Below are positions 24,864 through 35,713 of a stretch of 47,543 bases of DNA, in pieces; the first letter of the stretch is position 1; the number at the start of each line of letters is the position of its first letter. Location of the stretch: assembly GCA_028871555.1 (NCBI GenBank), contig JAGWNA010000018.1, positions 1 through 47,543 on the forward strand. Direction: 5' to 3'. The stretch comes from Lysobacteraceae bacterium. Its GTDB lineage: Bacteria; Pseudomonadota; Gammaproteobacteria; Xanthomonadales; Rhodanobacteraceae. The position numbers and the translations under genes are program-made. A model generated the notes under the pieces. That model was not told the origin of the DNA and searched no databases. It was given only the letters and a program-made list of their open reading frames with translations.

Positions 24864-25964
24864 ATGCAATTCAGCATTCAACGAGAAGCTCTGCTCAGAC
24901 CTCTGCAGCAAGTAGTCGGTGTAGTCGAACGGAGGCAAACGCTGCCGGTGCTTGCGAATCTGCTGGTCAAAGTTGGCGAAGGCAAGTTGTCGTTGACAGG
25001 CACTGATCTGGAAGTCGAAATGGTGGCTTCTTCCGAGGCCGAGAAACTGGCTGATGGGGAAGTCACGATACCCGCGCGTAAATTGTTCGATATCGTGAGA
25101 GCACTCCCTGATGGTGCCCGGATCGACCTGAAGCTCAACGGAGACCGGGTTGCACTCACTGCCGGTCGCAGCCGTTTTACGCTGACAACCCTTCCCGCCA
25201 GCGAATTTCCCACGGTCGACGAAATCGAGCTGGTCGAAAAGGTCAATCTTCCCGAAGAAGTCCTGCGCGACCTGATGGAACACACCGCATTTGCCATGGC
25301 AAACCAGGACGTTCGCTATTACCTGAACGGGATGTTGCTGGATTTGCAGGAACAAACCTTGCGCTGCGTGGCGACTGACGGTCATCGACTCGCCATGAAG
25401 GAAACCGCGTTGCAAAGTTCGGTATCCACACGCCGGCAGATCATCATTCCGCGCAAAGGCGTCAATGAACTGATCGGATTGCTCGAACCGGGGGATGGCC
25501 AGGTGGAACTGGAGCTGGGCCGCAATCATCTACGTGTCCGTCGAGGCAATGTGGTGTTCACTTCGAAATTGATAGACGGACGTTTCCCCGATTACGAGGC
25601 AGTCATTCCACTTGGCGCAGACAAGACCGCCGTATTGGAGCGGGAAGTTTTGCGGGGCGCCTTGCAGCGCGCGGCGATTCTTTCCAATGAGAAATACCGC
25701 GGCGTACGCCTTGAATTGTCGCCGGGAAAACTGCGCATCGTGGCGCACAACCCCGAGCAGGAGGAAGCTGTCGAGGAAGTGGAAGCGGAGACCTACGTCG
25801 ACGATCTTGCGGTCGGCTTCAACGTAGGTTATTTGCTTGATGCTCTTGCGTCCATTCGCAGCGACAAGGCTCGGCTCAGCTTGCGGGATGCACAATCCAG
25901 TTGCCTGGTCCAGGAAGAGGACAACGAACACACGCGTCACGTGATCATGCCTTTGCGGCTCTGA
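24864..25964 (+). CDS. dnaN: DNA polymerase III sliding clamp, beta subunit
   Basis: 366 aa, exactly the usual length. It forms the dimeric ring that tethers polymerase III to DNA. All three clamp domains can be followed: MQFSIQREALLRPLQQVVGVVERRQTLPVLANLL at the start, FAMANQDVRYYLNGMLLDL in the second domain, and the C-terminal NVGYLLDALASI with a final EEDNEHTRHVIMPLRL. It follows dnaA after 253 nt of origin-like sequence. A hairpin terminator-like structure lies after it. Confidence 0.98.
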   Translation: MQFSIQREALLRPLQQVVGVVERRQTLPVLANLLVKVGEGKLSLTGTDLEVEMVASSEAEKLADGEVTIPARKLFDIVRALPDGARIDLKLNGDRVALTAGRSRFTLTTLPASEFPTVDEIELVEKVNLPEEVLRDLMEHTAFAMANQDVRYYLNGMLLDLQEQTLRCVATDGHRLAMKETALQSSVSTRRQIIIPRKGVNELIGLLEPGDGQVELELGRNHLRVRRGNVVFTSKLIDGRFPDYEAVIPLGADKTAVLEREVLRGALQRAAILSNEKYRGVRLELSPGKLRIVAHNPEQEEAVEEVEAETYVDDLAVGFNVGYLLDALASIRSDKARLSLRDAQSSCLVQEEDNEHTRHVIMPLRL

Positions 25965-26007
25965 TCCGGAACATGGCTTGTCGTGCTGCGGCGCTGCGGC
26001 GACGGGT

Positions 26008-26040
26008 AACGCCGGGATCCTGCGCAGGCATCCCGGCGTT
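26008..26040 (+). terminator. Terminator-like hairpin between dnaN and recF
   Basis: Perfect 10-bp stem (26008-26017 with 26031-26040) enclosing a 13-nt loop that holds a smaller CCTGC/GCAGG hairpin. The following TTCTTGCTT is only partly T-rich, so it may attenuate rather than end transcription toward recF. Confidence 0.45.
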
Positions 26041-26062
26041 CTTGCTTGCGGGTCTGGCATAG

Positions 26063-27142
26063 ATGTGGGTGGAGCAACTGCGCATTCGGGGTATACGCTG
26101 CTTTCGTGAGGCAAGTATCTCGCTGGATCCATCGATCAACGTCTTGGTCGGCGATAACGGTTCCGGCAAATCCAGCGTCCTCGAAGCCGTGTTCTTGTTG
26201 TCCCATGCACGCTCGTTTCGGAGCGGGGTCAAGGATGCCTTGCTCCAACGCGGAAGCATGGCCCTGTCGGTATTCGCCGAGCTCCGTCATAAAGATAATC
26301 ATATCTGCCGGCTTGGTCTCGGCCGGGAAGGATCCCGGTGGGAAGCAAAAGCGGACGGTCAGGTCGTCACTACCGGACAATTGGTGGGCAAGTGCGCGGT
26401 AGTCTGTTTTGAACCAGGTTCACACGCATTGATTGCCGGAACTGCTGATGAGCGCCGGAGATACCTTGACTGGGGCGTGTTCCACGTGGAACTGGAATTT
26501 CTCCCTGACTGGCGCCGCTATCAACGCGCATTGAAGCAGCGCAATACCTTGTTGCGTTCAGCGGCCGTGTTGGATGAAGAGCTGTTTGCGCCCTGGGAGG
26601 CTGAGCTGGCGCAATCGGCGCAGCGGATCGATGCGCAACGGCGGGCATATATGGACCTGCTTCGTCCCAAGTTACGTACAAGTGCGCGGGGGCTTTTACC
26701 GGAATTGGGACCTCTGGCATTGAGGTACCGCCGTGGCTGGCCGGAGGAGCAGGAGTTGCACCAGCTACTGCGTGAGCATCGGGGCAGGGATCAGGCGCGT
26801 GGGCACACCACAGTTGGCGCTCATCGCGCTGATTGGACCATAGCGTTTGAACATGCCCCGATGCGCGAACATCTATCCCGCGGCCAAGAAAAGCTGGCAG
26901 CACTGGCCTGCACGTTGGCGCAGGCCGAACTGTATGCCGATCAGCGAGGCGAATGGCCAATCGTCTGTCTGGACGATCTCGCATCCGAGTTGGATCAGAC
27001 GCACCAGTTTGCCGTGATCGAACAGCTGCGCTCGGCCCGAGCTCAGGTGCTGCTGACGGGAACTGAAGTACCTCAAGCTCTGAAGGCAATCCCTGCCCGT
27101 GTGTTCCACGTGGAACAGGGGCGGCTTATACCCCTGCTATAA
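26063..27142 (+). CDS. recF: DNA replication and repair protein RecF
   Basis: 359 aa SMC-like ATPase that loads RecA at single-strand gaps with RecO and RecR. Walker A is GDNGSGKSSVLEAVF near residue 31; the ABC signature HLSRGQEKLAALA and Walker B PIVCLDDLASELD are present near the C-terminus. ATG at 26063. Position between dnaN and gyrB is the classical one. Nothing unusual. Confidence 0.97.
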   Translation: MWVEQLRIRGIRCFREASISLDPSINVLVGDNGSGKSSVLEAVFLLSHARSFRSGVKDALLQRGSMALSVFAELRHKDNHICRLGLGREGSRWEAKADGQVVTTGQLVGKCAVVCFEPGSHALIAGTADERRRYLDWGVFHVELEFLPDWRRYQRALKQRNTLLRSAAVLDEELFAPWEAELAQSAQRIDAQRRAYMDLLRPKLRTSARGLLPELGPLALRYRRGWPEEQELHQLLREHRGRDQARGHTTVGAHRADWTIAFEHAPMREHLSRGQEKLAALACTLAQAELYADQRGEWPIVCLDDLASELDQTHQFAVIEQLRSARAQVLLTGTEVPQALKAIPARVFHVEQGRLIPLL

Positions 27143-29659
<2,517 letters not shown>

Positions 29660-29730
29660 GGAAGCCGCCTGCTTCGGGTGCGATAGTCTCTGAGTGCGGG
29701 CGTTTTGCCGTCCCGCCCACCACAAACCGG

Positions 29731-29761
29731 TCACGATCGGGATGGGTACGACCGATCGTGA
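29731..29761 (+). other. Perfect hairpin downstream of gyrB
   Basis: TCACGATCGG (29731-29740) and CCGATCGTGA (29752-29761) pair perfectly over an 11-nt loop. No U-tract follows, so it is not a standard Rho-independent terminator. The gap 29660-29955 between gyrB and the TPR gene holds this hairpin and the palindrome at 29812-29829 but no gene I can support. Confidence 0.5.
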
Positions 29762-29811
29762 TCGACCCCGGCAAGACAAGACCGTTGGCATGGAACGAGA
29801 CAAGTTTTCAT

Positions 29812-29829
29812 CCATACGATCTCGTATGG
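29812..29829. promoter_or_regulatory. 18-nt palindrome upstream of TPR gene
   Basis: CCATACGATCTCGTATGG has 8-bp arms around a 2-nt centre. It sits 127 nt before the TPR gene start and just upstream of an AT-rich stretch that could hold its promoter. It could be an operator or a gyrB 3' hairpin; which one cannot be told from sequence. Confidence 0.35.
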
Positions 29830-29955
29830 CCAAATTATTGATTTTTAACAATCTTTGATGCCGCATCGCAACTTGTTATCGATGCCAAACTCGGGGTAGG
29901 CTTGTACATTCTGTATGCCGTGTTCGATGCGGCGAAAGCTGATATGAGGATCACC

Positions 29956-31245
29956 ATGAAGCATGTTCCTGGTTTGACAATGCTGGCGAGTGTCGCCTTG
30001 TTGCTGACACTGACCAGCAATCCGGTCTTGGCACGAGAAAGCCATGCCGCCAAGGACAAGCAGGCGGTGCAGTATCCCGATGCCACCCGTGTCGCCCCGA
30101 AACTCGATCTGACCAGCACGAGAGAACAGAAGGCACTCAACGACGGTCTGGACGCAAGCAGCGCGGGCGACAAGGCCAAGGCCGAACAGCTTCTGCAGCC
30201 CATTGTCGACAACAGCAAGAGCAAATATGCCCAGGCGCTTGCGCTGGAAGGGTTGGCCACCATCAAATACAACGAAGGCGATTACAAAGCTGCGATTCCA
30301 CTGCTTCAGCGTTCGCTGGCCATCGGGGTGATGCCGAACGACACCTATTTCCAGATCGAGTACATGCTGGCGCAGTTCCAGTTGGCCGATGAACAATATC
30401 AGGCTGCGCTGGATACGATCACCAAATGGCGGGCAGAGGGCAAGAAGGAAACAGCCAATTCCTACGCGCTCGAGGGCAATGCAGATTATCGTCTCGGCAA
30501 GTATCCCGAGGCGATTGCAGCCATCAACAAGGCCAAGTCCTTGACCGACAAGCCGCAGGAAAGCTGGAACCAGATCCTGATGGCCAGTTACTCCGAATCG
30601 GGTCAGGGCGATCAGGCAGCGAAGCTGGCAGAGCAGGTACTTGCCGCCAAGCCGAATGATCCGGAAGCGCTCAACAACGCCGTGGCGGTGTTGATGCAGG
30701 CGCAGAAGTATCCGCAAGCCATCCAGTTGATGGAAAAGGCTCGTGCCAACGGCGCCTTCACGAAAGAAGAAAGCTATATCAACCTGGCCAAGCTGTACAT
30801 GATCACCGGGCAAACCGGCGCCGATGCCAAGCCCAATGGGATCAAGGCGGAACAGGTGCTTGAAGAAGGCATGAGCAAGGGGTTGGTAACCGCCAATGCG
30901 GATCATTACCTGCTGCTCGGCCAAGCGGCAGAAATGGCCGACAATGTCAGCAAGGCGATCGATGCCTACAACAAGGCCATTCCGACAGACACCGACGGCA
31001 TGGCTGCGTTGCGTGCCGGTAACTTGTTGCTGAGCGAAAGCAAGTATGCTCAAGCCCGCAGCATGTTCAAGCTGAGCATCAAGAAAGGCGTGAAGCACAT
31101 GGGCACGGCATACATGCTGCTGGCTGAAAGCGAGCGCGGCCTCAACAACAAACCGGCGACAATTGCCGCCATGAAGATGGCTGCACAGCAGCCGGAAACG
31201 GCCGAGAAGGCCAAGGCCTGGCTCAAGAAGCAGCACATCAAATAA
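29956..31245 (+). CDS. Secreted tetratricopeptide-repeat protein
   Basis: 429 aa from the ATG at 29956, chosen for its GAGG site 6 nt upstream and because it starts a clean signal peptide (MKHVPGLTMLASVALLLTLTSNPVLA). The frame is open upstream to 29902. The mature protein is a chain of helical TPR-like repeats, for example YAQALALEGLATIKYNEGDYKAAIPLLQRSL, ALEGNADYRLGKYPEAIAAINKAKSL and LLGQAAEMADNVSKAIDAYNKAI, ending in KKQHIK. It is probably periplasmic and binds a partner protein. Location between gyrB and tonB, as in Xanthomonads, suggests a role with the TonB system, but the partner is not known. Confidence 0.85.
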   Translation: MKHVPGLTMLASVALLLTLTSNPVLARESHAAKDKQAVQYPDATRVAPKLDLTSTREQKALNDGLDASSAGDKAKAEQLLQPIVDNSKSKYAQALALEGLATIKYNEGDYKAAIPLLQRSLAIGVMPNDTYFQIEYMLAQFQLADEQYQAALDTITKWRAEGKKETANSYALEGNADYRLGKYPEAIAAINKAKSLTDKPQESWNQILMASYSESGQGDQAAKLAEQVLAAKPNDPEALNNAVAVLMQAQKYPQAIQLMEKARANGAFTKEESYINLAKLYMITGQTGADAKPNGIKAEQVLEEGMSKGLVTANADHYLLLGQAAEMADNVSKAIDAYNKAIPTDTDGMAALRAGNLLLSESKYAQARSMFKLSIKKGVKHMGTAYMLLAESERGLNNKPATIAAMKMAAQQPETAEKAKAWLKKQHIK

Positions 31246-31273
31246 AGCCGTGATATCAAAAGAACTCACGCAG

Positions 31274-31291
31274 CAGATGGACGTCCATCTG
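31274..31291. other. Perfect 18-bp palindrome between TPR gene and tonB
   Basis: CAGATGGACGTCCATCTG is self-complementary over its full length. It begins 28 nt after the TPR stop and 160 nt before the tonB ATG. No U-tract follows. It may be a dimeric-regulator operator for the tonB operon or a transcript-end hairpin. The rest of the 206-nt gap shows nothing clear. Confidence 0.45.
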
Positions 31292-31451
31292 TATGGTTCG
31301 TGAATGCTATACAAATAACCTGTGCTGTTGTACCTTTGTAGATCTTTCCCTGCGTCTCCCCAGCGGCGAGTTCCGTCCAAGCATCAGACGGTTTCGGGCC
31401 ACGCCCTGCGGCAACGTTCACTTCCGATTGACTAGCTTCAGATAGTGAAAG

Positions 31452-32102
<651 letters not shown>

Positions 32103-32158
32103 TCAGGCTTCTCCCGATTACGGTTATAGTTCACGTCCGACTTCCCTAGGGTAGCGTT

Positions 32159-32938
32159 ATGTTCCTACAGACTCCTGCAATTACCGGTGCCGCACAGGCC
32201 TTGGGTAGCAATACCAACGCCGAAGCCATGAAACAGATGGGCTTCAGCAATTTGATGCAAAACTTCGATGCGCTTGGCTGGATCGTCTTCGTGACCCTGG
32301 TCGTGATGTCGTTCATGTCCTGGTACTTCATCGTCGCCAATGCCATCCGCAACACCATGGTGCGGTCGCGCGCCGACGGCGTCATCGATGGCTTCTGGGG
32401 CCAGGGATCCACCCAGGAAGCGATTCGCGAACTGGAAGCCCAGCCCAAGGGCGAACCGTTCTCCAAGATCGCGCTCGATGCCGCCATGGCGGTGGCTCAT
32501 CACCAGCAGACGGCTTCCGGCACCACGGGCCGCCTGGCGGAGTCGCTGAGCCGTTCCGAGTTCATCGATCGTGCGCTGCGCCAAGCCGTGGCCCGCGAGA
32601 GCCTGCGCCTGGAGGGCGGCCTGACCTTGCTCGCCACCGTGGGTTCGGCCGCTCCCTTCGTCGGCCTGCTCGGTACCGTGTGGGGCATCTACCACGCCTT
32701 GATCGGTATCGCCGCGACCGGCAACGCACAGATGTCTGCCGTGGCCGGCCCGGTGGGCGAGGCCTTGATCATGACCGCATTCGGTCTGTTCACCGCCATT
32801 CCGGCCGTGCTTGCCTACAACTTCTTCAATCGTTCGAATCGCCTGACCTATGCAAGGTTCGATGAATTCGCGCATGACCTGCACGACTTCTTCGCCACGG
32901 GTTCGCGCGTTGAAGGCGCTGCGCCAGGCAACAAGTGA
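32159..32938 (+). CDS. exbB: ExbB/TolQ-type proton channel subunit
   Basis: 259 aa, three transmembrane helices: one near residues 40-62 (WIVFVTLVVMSFMSWYFIVANAI), and two in the C-terminal half (GGLTLLATVGSAAPFVGLLGTVWGIYHALIGI and GPVGEALIMTAFGLFTAIPAVLAYNFF), the MotA/TolQ/ExbB domain. It forms the pentameric channel around ExbD. Between tonB and two exbD genes, so ExbB rather than TolQ. SD-like AGGG lies 8-10 nt before the ATG. Confidence 0.95.
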   Translation: MFLQTPAITGAAQALGSNTNAEAMKQMGFSNLMQNFDALGWIVFVTLVVMSFMSWYFIVANAIRNTMVRSRADGVIDGFWGQGSTQEAIRELEAQPKGEPFSKIALDAAMAVAHHQQTASGTTGRLAESLSRSEFIDRALRQAVARESLRLEGGLTLLATVGSAAPFVGLLGTVWGIYHALIGIAATGNAQMSAVAGPVGEALIMTAFGLFTAIPAVLAYNFFNRSNRLTYARFDEFAHDLHDFFATGSRVEGAAPGNK

Positions 32939-32949
32939 GGGATTGACCC

Positions 32950-33372
32950 ATGGCGATGGCTACAGGGAGCAATTCCGGCGGACCGATGTCGGAGATCAAC
33001 GTCACGCCGCTGGTGGACGTGATGCTGGTGCTGCTGATCATCTTCATGATCACGGCCCCGTTGATGTCACACAGCGTCACGATCGATTTGCCCACTGCGA
33101 ATCCCAAGACCAAGGATTCGGAGGTGGTGGTGCCGCCTCTGGATCTGGCGGTCAAACCTGACGGCAGCATGTACTTCAACGATCATCCGATCACGGAACT
33201 CGAGTTGAAGGCGCAGTTCGCGGTGGATGCACAGAGGACGCCACAGCCGGAGTTGCAGATCCGCGCGGACAAGTCGACCGAGTTCAAGATCGTGAAAAAG
33301 ATCATTGGCGATGCGAAGGATGCAGGTATGGTCCATGTCGGCTTCATGACCACTGCGCCGGCTAAGGAGTGA
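32950..33372 (+). CDS. exbD: Biopolymer transport protein ExbD (first copy)
   Basis: 140 aa. Single N-terminal transmembrane helix with the proton-carrying Asp in the motif SEINVTPLVDVMLVLLIIFMIT (Asp near residue 24), then a periplasmic domain. Partner of ExbB in energising TonB. Starts 11 nt after exbB. Clearly paralogous to the next gene: both share the LVDVMLVLLIIFMITAP core but differ in the periplasmic part, which suggests specialised or hetero-oligomeric use. Confidence 0.94.
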   Translation: MAMATGSNSGGPMSEINVTPLVDVMLVLLIIFMITAPLMSHSVTIDLPTANPKTKDSEVVVPPLDLAVKPDGSMYFNDHPITELELKAQFAVDAQRTPQPELQIRADKSTEFKIVKKIIGDAKDAGMVHVGFMTTAPAKE

Positions 33373-33378
33373 CGAGAG

Positions 33379-33783
33379 ATGGCATTCACTAGCAACAGCA
33401 GTGGACCGTTGTCGGAAATCAACGTCACGCCACTGGTCGACGTGATGTTGGTGCTGCTGATCATTTTCATGATCACGGCACCGATACCCGCGCTCAAGAT
33501 CAAGGTCGATCTGCCGCAACCGAACCCGAACGTGGTCAACCCGCCCAATCCGCTGGAACCGATCCGTTTGAAAATCGACCAAAGCGGGGCGTTTTACTGG
33601 AACGACACGCCGGTCGACGAGCCCGGTTTGAAGGCACAACTCGCGGTGATCGCCCAGCAGAGCGAACAGCCGGAGATCCAGATTGCGGCCGATGATGCGG
33701 TGGCCTATCAGTATGTGGCACTCGTGCTGGCCGATGCGAAAAGCTACAACCTCACGAAGATCGGTTTCGCCGAAGCAAATTGA
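33379..33783 (+). CDS. exbD: Biopolymer transport protein ExbD (second copy)
   Basis: 134 aa ExbD paralog starting 6 nt after the first copy. The transmembrane helix and Asp motif are the same (SEINVTPLVDVMLVLLIIF); the periplasmic part differs (KIKVDLPQPNPNVVNPPNPLEPIRLKI). In Xanthomonas the pair is called exbD1 and exbD2, with exbD2 needed for some TonB-linked functions; by analogy this is exbD2. Last gene before the terminator at 33828-33855. Confidence 0.94.
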   Translation: MAFTSNSSGPLSEINVTPLVDVMLVLLIIFMITAPIPALKIKVDLPQPNPNVVNPPNPLEPIRLKIDQSGAFYWNDTPVDEPGLKAQLAVIAQQSEQPEIQIAADDAVAYQYVALVLADAKSYNLTKIGFAEAN

Positions 33784-33827
33784 TACGGACGCCGATCCGG
33801 CAAGTGATGGCAGTTTCATCGTGTTTC

Positions 33828-33855
33828 AAAAACCCCCGCTCAAGCGGGGGTTTTT
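33828..33855 (+). terminator. Rho-independent terminator of tonB-exbBD operon
   Basis: Perfect 12-bp stem (33828-33839 with 33844-33855), tetraloop TCAA, GC-rich core and an A5/T5 flank. Strong canonical terminator 45 nt after exbD2. Confidence 0.95.
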
Positions 33856-33860
33856 GTTTG

Positions 33861-34026
33861 ATGCGCCCGGCAGGGCGCACCTGACTCCGGATCAAACCGA
33901 CGTTCTGCGACTCCGGCTACGGCTTGCGTCTCGGGTGCAACGCGCATCAGGCGATCCGTGCGGCCCTATGCGGAACCGCATGTGCGGTGGTGCGGGAGCG
34001 GGCTGGTGCGTCAGCCCCTACCGGAT
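33861..34026 (+). mobile_element. Possible internally deleted class C group II intron remnant
   Basis: Starting 5 nt after the T-run of the terminator, ATGCGCCCGGCAGGGCGCA resembles the 5' end of class C group II introns (GTGCGCCCGGC-hairpin). At 33963-33990 a sequence with CCTATGCGG and CCGCATGTGCGG resembles a degenerate domain V, and the stretch to CTACCGGAT at 34018-34026, with a GGGCTG/CAGCCC stem, resembles domain VI and the intron 3' end. Class C introns are known to insert just after terminators. There is no reverse transcriptase and only about 166 nt, so it would be a non-mobile relic. The remainder of the 356-nt gap 33784-34139 has nothing I can assign. Confidence 0.35.
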
Positions 34027-34139
34027 GATGGAAAGACATCGCGGCTGAAGCCTCTCATGCAGGAGATTCGGCATCGGTGGCAGGGTTTCAGCCCGGATGA
34101 CTTTATTCGGCATGGATTTGAAGTGCGCATGCGTGCCGT

Positions 34140-34883
34140 TCAACGCAGAATCTGCAGATAGTTGCGCACGGTTGTGGCCAGTCCTTCGTACAGCGCTTCG
34201 CTGATCAGTGCATGGCCGATCGAGACTTCGGCCAAGCCGGGGATGGCCGCCTTGAATGTGCCGAGGTTGGCCTGACTGAGATCATGGCCGGCATTCACCG
34301 CCAAACCCGCCTGCTGTGCACGTCGCGCGGTATCGGCGCACGCCGCCAAGGCAGCCGGGGACTTTCCGTCCGCGAAAGCCTTCGCGTAGGGACCGGTATA
34401 GATTTCGATGCGTTGTACCCCTATCGCCACTGCCAAATCGAAGTTCCGGCAGTCGGGATCGACGAACAGGCTGACTCGACAGCCCAGTTCGCGCAGTTCG
34501 GCGACCAGCGGCCGCAGGCGTTCGGTGTCGCGTTGCAGATCGAACCCGTGATCGGAGGTGATCTGACCGTCGCTATCCGGTACCAGGGTCACCTGGGTGG
34601 GGCGTACCTCGCGCACCAGGGCAAGCAGGCCGGGATAGGCGCCGCGAACGCCGGCAAACGGATTGCCTTCGATGTTGTATTCCACCCTTCCGCGCAGCAG
34701 CGCGGCCAGCGCACGCACATCATCAGGCCGCACATGCCTCAAATCCGGCCGTGGATGCACCGTAATACCGCCACAGCCCGATTCAATGCACGTCTGCGCC
34801 GCATGACAGATGTCCGGTTCGTTACCGCCGCGCGAGTTGCGCAGTACCGCGATCTTGTTGAGATTGACGCTGAGCAGGGTCAT
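34140..34883 (-). CDS. pdxJ: Pyridoxine 5'-phosphate synthase
   Basis: Joins 1-deoxyxylulose 5-phosphate and 3-amino-2-oxopropyl phosphate to pyridoxine 5'-phosphate in vitamin B6 synthesis. 247 aa from the ATG at 34883 ([20 protein letters not shown]), the normal PdxJ start and length; the open frame upstream to 35084 overlaps another gene and has no homology. Catalytic and phosphate-binding motifs seen: [41 protein letters not shown] and VNAGHDLS. It follows the PPTase gene on the same strand after 92 nt and is convergent with the exbD operon. Confidence 0.96.
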   Translation of the reverse strand: MTLLSVNLNKIAVLRNSRGGNEPDICHAAQTCIESGCGGITVHPRPDLRHVRPDDVRALAALLRGRVEYNIEGNPFAGVRGAYPGLLALVREVRPTQVTLVPDSDGQITSDHGFDLQRDTERLRPLVAELRELGCRVSLFVDPDCRNFDLAVAIGVQRIEIYTGPYAKAFADGKSPAALAACADTARRAQQAGLAVNAGHDLSQANLGTFKAAIPGLAEVSIGHALISEALYEGLATTVRNYLQILR

Positions 34884-34975
34884 GATGGGGAAGCAGGCTC
34901 TCGCAGTTGGAATCGGCGCCAGTGGGCTGCACGCAGGGCTGGCGGACGGCGGGGATCGGGCCGAAAACAATGTAC

Positions 34976-35623
34976 CTATCGGTCGTCGGAGGCAAGTGTC
35001 CACAGCCGAATACGGCGCTTTTCGCCGCGCCACGCAAGTGCAGCCACCAGAGAGCTGTCGACATGAAGGGCATGCACTTGCCATGCCCCGGGATCTTCAC
35101 CATCAAGCTGATGCAGGGTCAGCAGGCCTCCGGCACCGGAGATGCTGAGGCGATTCAGACCAAACGCGATGCCACGCCCGAGTGCCTTGAGCACAGCTTC
35201 CTTGGCGGTCCACAGCTCGAGAAATACTGCGCTGCGGCTGGCCGCAGGCACTGCCGACACAGCCGCCGCTTCGTCGGCGGTGAAGTATCGCCGGGCAATG
35301 TCCAGTGCTCTGGGACGCGTGCGCAGGCATTCGAGATCGATACCGGGCCTGATCGACCTGGCGATCGCAATCAGGGCATGATCGCCGCTGTGCGACCAGT
35401 TGAAATCGAGCGACGGGTCCCGGACCCGGTCCAGCGCGGGTCGGCCGTGCTCACCATCCGTCAGTATGACTTGCTGGACGTCGATACCCAGATAGCTGGC
35501 CAGAACCGAACGCAGTGGTGCGCGCCCGTGTTGACGGAGGTAAGGCAGATGCCACACGTGAATCTCGTCATCGCGCAGATGCTCTGCTACGTTGGCGGGT
35601 ATCTGTACGCGCGCTGAAATCAT
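34976..35623 (-). CDS. Sfp-type 4'-phosphopantetheinyl transferase
   Basis: Transfers phosphopantetheine from CoA to carrier proteins. About 215 aa from the ATG at 35623; an in-frame GTG at 35662 would add 13 residues and I cannot rule it out. The Sfp/HetI-type motifs are present: [14 protein letters not shown], the Mg-binding PGIDLE and [19 protein letters not shown], where W..KEA is the family core. This is the long Sfp type, not the 120-aa AcpS type. Near pdxJ, it echoes the E. coli pdxJ-acpS pair. It may serve fatty-acid, polyketide (xanthomonadin-like pigment) or peptide synthetases. Confidence 0.88.
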   Translation of the reverse strand: MISARVQIPANVAEHLRDDEIHVWHLPYLRQHGRAPLRSVLASYLGIDVQQVILTDGEHGRPALDRVRDPSLDFNWSHSGDHALIAIARSIRPGIDLECLRTRPRALDIARRYFTADEAAAVSAVPAASRSAVFLELWTAKEAVLKALGRGIAFGLNRLSISGAGGLLTLHQLDGEDPGAWQVHALHVDSSLVAALAWRGEKRRIRLWTLASDDR

Positions 35624-35713
35624 CCAGCCATGGTGCCGCTGCCTGCGACTGTGCACAAGCACGAAACAGCGGGTCTGCGTTCGGCGATGGCCGGGTGAAC
35701 GGGGAGATGGTGC

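Noticed and set aside
29731..29761. Hairpin after gyrB as a Rho-independent terminator
   Set aside because: The stem is perfect but no U-tract follows, so I list it only as a hairpin.
29845..31380. 511-codon minus-strand frame over the TPR gene
   Set aside because: The plus strand encodes a signal peptide and clear TPR repeats; the antisense translation shows no family.
33683..34048. Small plus-strand frame after exbD2
   Set aside because: It begins inside exbD2 in another frame and crosses the strong terminator; no ribosome site or family.
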